This document shows positions 55,407 through 64,000 of a DNA stretch of 64,000 bases, piece after piece. This DNA is from Magnolia sinica (taxonomy: Eukaryota; Streptophyta; Magnoliopsida; Magnoliales; Magnoliaceae). A program made the translations under genes and the position numbers. Every line of letters starts with the position of its first letter. The first letter of the stretch is position 1. The DNA lies in NCBI RefSeq assembly GCF_029962835.1, contig NC_080588.1:67624501-67688500 (forward strand). The letters are read 5' to 3'. The notes under the pieces are model-generated. The model did no database searches, had not been told where the DNA came from, and was given only the letters and a program-made list of their open reading frames with translations.

Positions 55407-58400
55407 TGTGAGACCTGACCCGAGTTCGCATGTGTGCATATGTGTATGTGAGTATGCATCTCGTGTATTTTGGTCCCGCGGTCCTACTGGTCAAATTTCG
55501 GTGACCCACGACTTTCGGATAGTGATTGCGGTCACCTTTGAGTTTGGTTACGTAGACCCGACTCGGATTGACCCAAGACCTATACTATTGCGACCGCATA
55601 GTCGCCGCGGTTCCAGCGCCGCATCTCATGCATAAATCCGGCGTGTCCATCAAAAGTTATGGGCCGCGCATTATTTAGACCGTTGATTGCATTTTTGGTG
55701 GGACCCACCTGTTGCATATTTCCCCATGTGCACTATTCCCCATGTAAGCCACCTTTAGCCTAGCAATGATGGCTTCTTTTCTCAAGAAAACCATGATGAG
55801 ATTGGCTTCTCTAGGCAATGATGAGCCACCCTATCCCATGAGCAATGATTATTTTCTCTTTTTAAAACTCATCTTTTCTAAGAAAGTAATCATTTCAACT
55901 TTAGAAACTCTCTCATCTCCCTCTCTCTTTCTTCATTTCTCTCTTCTCCTCTTTGCAAATGTCCTCTATTGCTGAACTTTTCCAGCCCTCTTTCCTCTTC
56001 TTCCCCCCTAGATCTAACCATCAAAGATCCATCATCACCATTGAACCTCCTTCCTTGAAGCTTAAGGAGCATGGTGGTTGAATAATCTTGAAGATCCAAC
56101 AAGTGGGTGAGCATGTAGGATAGATTGCATGGTTCTTATTGTCATAGATATTTTGTTGCTTCATATGGAGAGTGTAGGACTCACCACATCAATGGTGAAG
56201 GTCCACCACTCCTTGGATAAGGTCTTTTTAGCCATCACTTGCATGCATGTGATCTTGATGGGGCCATTCTCCATGGACCCCATCTTGATGAGATTTCCTT
56301 TCTTCTTCTCTTCTTCACTTTCTATGGTTTGGATGTGATGATTATGTGGTCCACCTGATGTGCCATGCAACCAGAATTTTTAAATTTTTGGGACATGCAG
56401 GCCCAAGTTGTTGGACACCCAGGCCCAACTGTGCTGCCTAGTTTTGCTGCTTGATTTGGAAAGCCTTTGGGCCTGATTTTATGGATTTTCTTGGGGAGGG
56501 GCTGGGCCTGGGAGTTGTGTGACACATCAGGGTGGACCCCACCTTGTGGAATCTATGATTTATTTCCCATTTATTAACTTTTTTGGGCTGATCTAGACAG
56601 CAACATGTTGCTGTCCAGATTGCTGGAATTTTTTTTATGCTGTAATGTATGGGTTGTAGGACTTGTTTGTGGTCTTTTTTTTCCTGATTTCTTAGACTTC
56701 TCTTTGAGGTGTGGACCCCACCTAAAAGTATGCTAAACTTCACCTTCAAATGTCCCTATTTGATCACCCAAAAGGGTGGGCCAATGAGGGTAGATGGTCC
56801 AGATTTTTCTGGACTGTCCAGCCACACTGTTTGCTAGAAAATCATAAATATCAGCCTGATTTTGAAATGGTGGGCCACCTTTGTGGACCCCACCTTACTG
56901 TATACTTGTATAGGAAGGTTGGCCTTGCATTTTTCCAAATTTACATAGACCTGGGCCCACTCAAATGGGGTGCTAAAGTCAGGGACAGCAGCATTGCTGC
57001 AGTAGGAAAATAAAAATCTGGACCTTACTGTCCATAAATTGCATGAGTTAAATAAAATATTTTTACTATCCCAAAAATCTTAAATTTTTGTAGGGAGGTG
57101 TCCCACCCATGGTAGGACCTATCCACACAATTTCAGGGCCAAGGGATCCTATTTGGGCATCCAAAAGGGTGGGCCAACATACTGGACTGCCAGAAATTTC
57201 TGCTGTGCAGTCCAGCAGCATAGTCCCATAAAAATAATATTAAAAAAAATAATTTCTAAGAAGGTGGGCCATATTTCTGGATCCTACCTTGTTTTAGGCT
57301 TGATGAGGGACCTTGGGTCCAAATTTCAGGAATTTTGGAGGCCCAGAACCCACCCATTGGATGGCCTAAATTCAGGACAGTTATATTCCAGCAATATTTC
57401 ACCCTAGATAGATTGTATTCTTTAAATTAATTTAAATACTTTTGAGTATCCTAAAATCATGAAAATTTACAGGGAGGTGGTCCACCCATGGTGGGACTCA
57501 CCTACAAATTTTTGGGGCCAATGGAACCCCGTGCACACCGTGGAAAGTGCTGGACTTTCTCACCACGTTTAGGTGTCCTGATTCACCAGATTTTCTTGAT
57601 GGTCTGTTTTATTTAAATTAATTAAAATATTTTCGACCGTCCAAAAATCACAAAATTTTGAGGATTCGTGGTCCACCTATGGGAGGACCATCTTGTAAAT
57701 TTTCATGGCCATCGGGCCCCTATACTGACCGTGGTGTGGCTTGCAAACTTGGGTCAGATTTGGGCCAGATACTCAGGCCCGTAGGACTATCCACCACGGG
57801 ACGCCCCTACCTTGGGCTGTTGCTGGGCCTGTATTCCAGCGGCATGACCCACTTCTAATGTGTGTTGTGCATTCCCCTCTCATCCGGTGGGACCCACTGT
57901 GATATGTGTGGGTCACCATGGGCTAGTAACCCATCTGAATTACATAAATTTCTGGATTCCAGTAGGCTCAGGAAGTGGGTGGGCTGGAATTCCAGTAAGG
58001 GGCCCAAATTTGCTCCATAGTTGATTATTTTGGAGCTATTGTGGCCCACCAGATTTAAGGGAGTATTGCACACACTCCTTGCCTTATTTCCTTAGATATT
58101 TTTGGGCGTAATTAGTGGCTCTTAAGGCTCCCCTTTGTGGTGATGTTGGGGGTTAGCCTTAACCAGATTTTTGGTAGTTTATAGGCCTAATGTGCTAGAA
58201 ACCTATTTCTTGAGCCCAAGATCGTGCAGGGCCTGACCTTATTGTTTCACGGGCCCAACGGACCGTCTACAGGCTGACCGTGTGTAATTATTAGCCGTGA
58301 TGCCCTCATGAAATGCTTAATTATGGGCTGACTTGTGGGGCCCACATAAATGTATATTGTGGAGGGCCTTACTAAGTCTTTGGACTGATGTGGCAAGGCC

Positions 58401-61400
58401 CACACTGTCAGTATAGGCCTTGCCTATGTGTATTCTTGGGTTTATGGGCTGCCCTCAAGCCTACCATAATGTATGAATTGGATGACTTTTGTTTTGGGCC
58501 ATTTCTTTAGGGCCCATTATGTGATATAGTATATGCATGTTTGTGTTAGCAAGTAGGCCTTGTGGACTCAGTTCTTTTGGATAGGCCCATTGATCTTGGG
58601 CCTATACTCTCCCATCTATTGTGATGGGATTAGGGGCAATGATACACAAGAAGTCGGGCCCTTGGCTACCCACTAAACTGACCCTGTACTTAGGCCAAAA
58701 GTGAGGCCCAACTCACTTGTGTTAAATGTGAAACTTGCCCATGTAAATGAATTACTGGGCTGCCCATGAAGCCCACCACAATATGTGGAATTATGACCTT
58801 TGTGGTTGGGCCCAAACCTTACTTGAGGGCCCACTATATGGCTTTTGAGTTGGGTTTGGTGTATGGCCTACTAGTCCACACATTGCTTAGGCCTTAGATC
58901 TTTCATTATATGGGTAGTGGTGAGCTACCTCTTGGAAACTAGTTGAGGTTGAATGTCCTCCTAGGTGATCCTAAGGTAAGCTCATAGGTTTCTCTATGGG
59001 TGGTTAAAGGCCCACCATAGACCTTAGGCTATTTATTTAAGGCTCAATGTGCATGTATGTGGAACCTACCTTAATGCATGTTTGGTCCAGGCCGTCCAAG
59101 CCTTGGATCGCCCAATTGTGGAAATGCTCTCTGCCTTGGGTTGCTGCTGGACTCACAATCCAGTAGCAGGCCCACTTGATCTTTTCATGATATATACACT
59201 CTCTCCATCTGGTGCGGTCCCCCAGTGAGTATAGTTGGCCTTCATGAGATTATTTCCGCATACTCAACTAGTGTCCGGACCTTAGCAGGCCCAGGAAGTC
59301 AAATGGGCCAAAAGTTTATCAAAGGGCCTTCGATGTACAATTTTATGGTTACAACTTTATTTGGCTGTGGGGCTCACCATATTGAGAACTTGTGTACATG
59401 TTACATGCTTATGCTTTCTTATAATCTTTAGGCTTAATCAGTGCATTCTTTTGGGTCACTTTTAGTAATCTTATGAGGACCCAATCTTAAGATCAGAATT
59501 TTGGGACATCCAGTGAGCCCAGATTGGGCAGGGACATTCCAGCATGGCCCAACCATACATTGGGCCGACTTCCACCATTTTGATGGACTTGTGGGCTAGG
59601 GTAAGGATAGTATTGGGCCCTCGGTTGCCTACTTAAATTGCTAGTTATTGGGCTGATGTAGTGGAGCCCATTTCATCCAAACTTAAACCTTTTTTTGGTC
59701 GTATATTGTATACGCGGGCTGCCCACCAAGTCCAACTTAATGCATGGATTCTATGGCCATTGAGAATTGGGCCTTGAGCCTTAATTCCCCTCTTAGAGCC
59801 CATGTTGTTAAAAGTGGTATTATATCTTTTTATGGCCTATTATGAGGAATATATGTATGTGGTTAGTTTTATTTTTATCTTAAATGTAGGCCTTGGGCCT
59901 TTTATCCATATAGTTCATGGTTGATATGCCTTTTTGGAGAATAATTATGGACCCCTCTAGGTCCGGTTGTATTTCAGAGTGATTGGATACTTATCTTAGA
60001 CAATTGCTAGGCTCATTTCTATATTACTTAGACCCGTAGTTGTATGCTTAATCTCGTGGGCTACCCCAAGTAAATGGGCCCCCACTAGAGGTGGGATTCC
60101 TTATGGATATTGTCTAAGTACCTAGTCTTGGTTCCTTATTGGATAAGAAGAATGTAATTTACTTTGTATATCGCCGCATGATGCGCCTAGACCCATCTTC
60201 ATGACCCATGTGCATCATTGTATGCTTGGATGACACTGTGTGTGTGGTTATATTGTGCTATTGGGCATTGCATGCTGTCTTCCCGAGGGACGTAATATTC
60301 CCTCTTGAGTATGTTGGATGCTTGGAATTGATGCATAGTTGATTGTGTGATTCATGCATCTGGCATTGCATAATATGAGCATTATCACCCTTACTTCATC
60401 AGGGTTGTAGCCTCCACAGATGCATCGTGGATGACCATGTTTGGACACCGAAAATGTTACTTGAGCATACCAGGTGCATAGGATGCCCATGGGTGAAATT
60501 TCTAAAACTTCCATGGTATCAAGGATCTGCTCCAACGCCGTGACCGGGTGGAATAGATGAGCGCACGAGGGCCTTATACCATTAGGCCGCGGCTCCCACT
60601 GTCGTGTAGTCGGTTGGATAGGGGTGTAGCCTTACTCGCCTGATGTAAGAGGGCATTGCTAGGCTGAGTCTGACCAGCTCGTGAATGGGTCCGCTACCGT
60701 TAGGCCTTGCTGGTGATTGGTTGTCCACAGGCGGGTAGTGAGGTCTCTTACGCTCGTTTGACTGTGCGGGGTCTGTAGAGCGGCAGTCATCCAGCAGTGT
60801 AATGGACCCCGGTGATTTCCTTATGATTGGAAATATACTTGACATATGGTTTGGTTATGAGCACTGGCATTACTTGCATCGCATTAGTATTGGTTATGTA
60901 AGCCCCTTCATGTATTGCCTTGGTATGACGTCCAGTACTCATTGCATCATATTCATGATAAGCCTTGGTAAGGCTAGTGATATTCTCATTGAGCATGTCT
61001 CCTTCCTGTATCTCCTATTATTCTTCTGTGCACTATTATCACACACTTACACCACCCTCTAAGCTTCTATAAGCTTATGCACGATTGATGCGTGCAGGAG
61101 ATCCTAGGCAGGTGTCGCAGTGGTAGAGTTTGGATTAGAGCTGAGCTTGAGGACCCAGTATTGCATCCTTCCTTTCTTTCTTCTATTATCTTATGTATGT
61201 CCTTTTGGACCTTATGTAAACTTGTAAAAGTTCAAATTCATAGTGGATTTTATGATATGTGCCTTTTTTTTATTTTCAGATTTACTTGTTATGATCTTGG
61301 GTATGCTCGTATTGGAAATGGTTATATTGTTATGGAAATCCTCCTTGTAGAATCTCAGGATCGGAACCTGCTTCAGGAGCCGAGAATGGGGTACTACGGA

Positions 61401-61467
61401 GGCTGTTGCGGCCAGAACCGGCCATCGGGTTTCTTGTGAATCCGGTTACCGAGTCTGGGGCGTGACA
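55407..61467 (+). mobile_element. 6.06-kb apparent solo LTR (gypsy, Tekay/Del-like ends)
   Basis: Begins TGTGAGACCTGACCCGAG and ends gagtctggggcgtgaca, end motifs I associate with large plant gypsy LTRs of the Tekay/Del group. It is flanked by a perfect 5-bp duplication TAGTT (55402-55406 and 61468-61472). I find no second copy of either terminus inside, no primer site and no pol motif, so it reads as one very long solo LTR. The middle (56.3-60.1 kb) is dense in tgggcccacc and gggctgcc-type words. Short open frames scattered inside resemble nothing. It could instead be a non-coding composite with nested insertions. Confidence 0.8.
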
Positions 61468-62094
61468 TAGTTGAATTTAGGTAAATATCTATGACCCCGT
61501 CGTAGGACCCCTATAAATCCCAAAGTCCTTAGCGATTTCTTGGTCACATCTTGTTGACTAAAACTATGACAATCTTGATTTTTCTATGACCATCTCATGA
61601 TTGCCTAGGTCTGAATTAAGATTGTCCGGCCCACAGTCATCTTGTTCGCTAGAATTGCCATCGATAACTCTTTTTTTTTGCTTTATTCACCTTTATATGT
61701 TAATTATACTGCAACTTCATTCATATTAATAAAATTGGCGTTTAGCCTTTAAATTCTTGCTTTTACTTTCCTACTTATTTTTTTTAGACAAATACTATAA
61801 TGAAAAATCCTTGTATCAAGGTAAAAAGAATTCATCCGAAGGACTAACCCTTCCCTTCATGAATCGCTTGATTTCCTTGTCGATCGGCGGCTGAGTAGTT
61901 GGGCCAATCTTCATAGATTTGGTCCTAATCTGACTATTTTGATGCCTGGGGTCACATGGCATTTGGTTCAATTCGAGTCAAATACAACTCTTGCACGCTC
62001 AACATATACATACTCACACACACTTATACAAAATTGGACCATTTGTTGCATGTGTGGCCATATGTCTGAATTGAATAATAACAACAAGGTCCGT
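61468..62094. other. continuation of the segment paralogous to 9.4-10.3 kb
   Basis: The part 61840-61980 (agaattcatccgaaggacta, then catagatttggtcctaatct, ctattttgatgcc) pairs with 10100-10240. With 55095-55345 it shows that the giant LTR inserted into a duplicated locus. No gene is seen. Confidence 0.55.
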
Positions 62095-62290
62095 TTTGGA
62101 TGTGCGTGATTCATCATTATGTGCCGACCTTGGACATGGATTGTTCATTATGTGAGCCCACCTTCATGTGGGCCATCCATCATGTGGGGTCTACTTTTGA
62201 TGTAGATTGTCCATCATGTGGGCTCCAACTTCAATGTGAATCATCTAGGCCACCTTTGATATGGGACTTTCCATCACATCATGTGGAGAG
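62095..62290 (-). repeat. satellite-motif segment, inverted copy
   Basis: Read on the minus strand: acatgatggacaatctacat, then caaaagtagaccccacatga. This is the same 37-bp motif as the 20.1 and 22-23 kb arrays, four to five diverged units, opposite orientation. Confidence 0.8.
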
Positions 62291-62931
62291 ATGACTTTTT
62301 TTTTTTTAAAGGAGGGGGGAGAAAGGTAAAAAAGAACTAAAATGGCTATAAGTTTAAGCTAATAGTCTATTTATACAAATTAAAATGATTTATCAAACTA
62401 ATCTATATATACAAAAATGATTTATCAAACTAACTTTTACTCTACTTTTAGATTTTTCCACTTGACCCCTTGCCTCTTCAGCTATGACCCAAAGCCTCTC
62501 ACTTTTAAACTATCTTCAAAAACCACCCATATATTTCATATATGTCATGCAGCTACTTAAATACTTAATAGATAAATAATGGAGCAGTTAATTAAGTATA
62601 GAAAAGACAAACTATAAATAATATTGTTTGACCCTTTTTTCATGGTGCAAGTGATGGGATTGCCATCCCTTTTGCAAAGCAAATTGCTTCCCGGCCCTGC
62701 TGGACGGAAATCCGTCTAAGAAGGGTCTAGGAAGGGACTCTCTAGGGTCCAACGTGATGATTGGGTTTTACATCTATATTTTCAGATCATTTAAATGTAT
62801 TAAGCCAAAAATGATGTAGATCCAATTCTCAAACGGACCATACCACAAGAAGCAATGGTGATAATGATGTCCACTGGTAAAACTTTTTTAAGACTCTTAA
62901 CATCTAACCTATTCATAAGGTCACATATAGG
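62291..62931. other. non-coding; left half of a family B element at 62680-62931
   Basis: A T-rich and A-rich stretch first. Then gggtccaacgtgatgattgg, aaaaatgatgtagatcc and accataccacaagaagcaat in family B order; the right arm is missing. Confidence 0.5.
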
Positions 62932-64000
62932 GCTGTACACGAGTCGAGCTAGCTCGAAAAGCTCGCTTGACTCGGCTCGAGTCAGCTCGGATTGACTTGG
63001 CTTGAAAGGCCGACTCAGGGCGAGTCAAGCTTGTTTTCTAAAGCTGAAGTTGAGTTCGAGCTGAGTTCAACCATGGTGCATTTCAACTTGACTCGACTCA
63101 AAGCTCGAGCTCGAGCTCGACTCGGCTCGAGTAATATATTTTAATATTATATATATATATAGGAAAATGTACTATGCACTCGACCTCACGATAAGCTTCC
63201 GTGAGGTCGAGCTGTGTGGGCCCCACCGTGATGTGTGTCGACCATCAACACCGTGCATTTGATGGGTCCCCTCTAAATTATGGGATATCCCAAAAATCAT
63301 CCGTATACGGAACTCAGGTGGGCCATACCATCTAAAATCATGTGAAGACATGCCAAAAACATATAAAAACACTTGGTGGGGCCCACCTGAGTTTTGAATG
63401 CTATTGAAACTTGGTCTGAACCCTCATCCAAGTGGGACACACATAATGGATGGGCTGGATTTGCAAACCACATCTCGGTGGGCCCAAAAAATGATTATGA
63501 ATGTTTTAATGGTGCACGGCCCCTCCCCACTTCTGTATGTGGTGTGGCCCACACAAGTCACGGAGTGACTTGATTTTTCAGACCTAAGCCCACGATGGAA
63601 TGGTGCATCTGACTGATGGGGTAGATGTTCGAAACGCGTCACGGTGGGGCGCACACAGCTCGACCTCATGGGACGGTCCCATCAGCTCGAGTGCATAGTA
63701 CCTTTTCCCTATATATTAATGTTTAATTTTTTAAAAAAGAAGAAGTTAAAACTTAAAAGTTTTTACTAAAAAACCCTACCCGACTACGCTGGATTGAGTC
63801 GGGGTGGGGGCTGCGTTGGGCACCGGGTTGAGTCGGGTGCGGGTTTGGGTCGGGTTGGGCGCTAAGTTGGCATATGACCATGCTCGACTCGACTCGAACC
63901 ACTAGCTTGACTCGAAATTGACTCGAAAGCTTTGACAAACAAGCCAAGCTTCAACGTTGAGCTCGAGGGTGAGCTTGACTTCGAGCTTGAACTCGAGTAT
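62932..64000. mobile_element. TCGAGCTCGAG-rich element, interrupted by a family A MITE
   Basis: Left part 62932-63135 (agggctgtacacgagtcgag, then gctcgagctcgagctcgact). The right part, from about 63770 to the window edge, ends in inverted words (ctcgagggtgagcttgactt, gaactcgagtat). The family A MITE sits in its TA-rich middle. Non-coding; the right end lies beyond the window. Confidence 0.65.
63161..63711. mobile_element. family A MITE, uninterrupted copy
   Basis: Terminal inverted repeats aggaaaatgtactatgcact / agtgcatagtaccttttccc. Next are subterminal gtgaggtcgagctgtgtggg and its mirror cacacagctcgacctcat. Length about 550 bp. It sits within a (TA)n tract (tatatata at 63147-63160, atatatta at 63711), so a TA-based duplication is plausible but cannot be separated from the microsatellite. 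This copy is the reference for the others at 4565, 18456 and 50997. Confidence 0.85.

Noticed and set aside
60248-61439. Several 85-115 codon frames on both strands
   Set aside because: All lie inside the 6-kb solo LTR; no domains, no consistent strand or order.

Overview
This is plant nuclear DNA, about 64 kb, and almost all of it is repeats. Plant origin is shown by the Ty1/copia and Ty3/gypsy LTR elements, a CACTA transposon, a UDP-glycosyltransferase (UGT) family with the plant PSPG box, and fragments of plant-type genes. The many dispersed copies of GTGGGGCCCACCATGATG-type elements remind me of magnoliid genomes, but that is recollection and not a demonstrated assignment.

Only one intact host gene is visible: an intronless UGT of 463 codons at 26450-27841, resembling the UGT91/rhamnosyltransferase group. 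Two relatives flank it and are dead. One (11476-13486) is split by a solo copia LTR with a perfect 5-bp target duplication. The other (53361-53857) is a frameshifted 3' half fused to a triplicated repeat. Two promoter-like segments (9430-9690 and 55095-55345), followed by a second matching pair of segments (10100-10240 and 61840-61980), suggest a decayed tandem or segmental duplication of a UGT locus.

Layout: 1-3543 is a copia element whose left part is outside the window. 3544-9400 holds palindromic MITE-like repeats, a copia RNase H scrap and a degenerate LTR. 9430-13.5 kb is the first UGT segment. 13.7-15.2 kb is a copia LTR plus gag remnant. 15981-18123 is a 2.1-kb solo LTR. 18.4-20.06 kb is a MITE with a nested insertion. 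20.1-23.4 kb is satellite-like, including a 183-bp higher-order tandem array. 26.3-27.9 kb is the intact UGT. 27.9-37.2 kb is one palindromic element that has received a SINE, an 8.4-kb non-autonomous LTR retrotransposon (595-codon ORF, no reverse transcriptase seen) and a LINE-like 3' end. 37.8-42.1 kb is another MITE split by an internally deleted copia element. 42491-50604 is an 8.1-kb CACTA element carrying exon-like pieces of at least four host genes (CDKG-type kinase, signal-peptide-peptidase-like protein, plastid phosphofructokinase, VAMP72 SNARE). 51.7-53.3 kb is a 553-bp tandem triplication. 55407-61467 is a 6.06-kb apparent solo LTR. 62-64 kb is again satellite and MITE material.

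There is no operon-like gene cooperation. The window shows a small glycosyltransferase family being eroded by nested transposition. The best leads are the multi-gene-capturing CACTA element, the non-autonomous LTR element with its large acidic ORF, and the unusual donor-site residues of the surviving UGT. All family assignments come from reading motifs by eye; no database search was possible.
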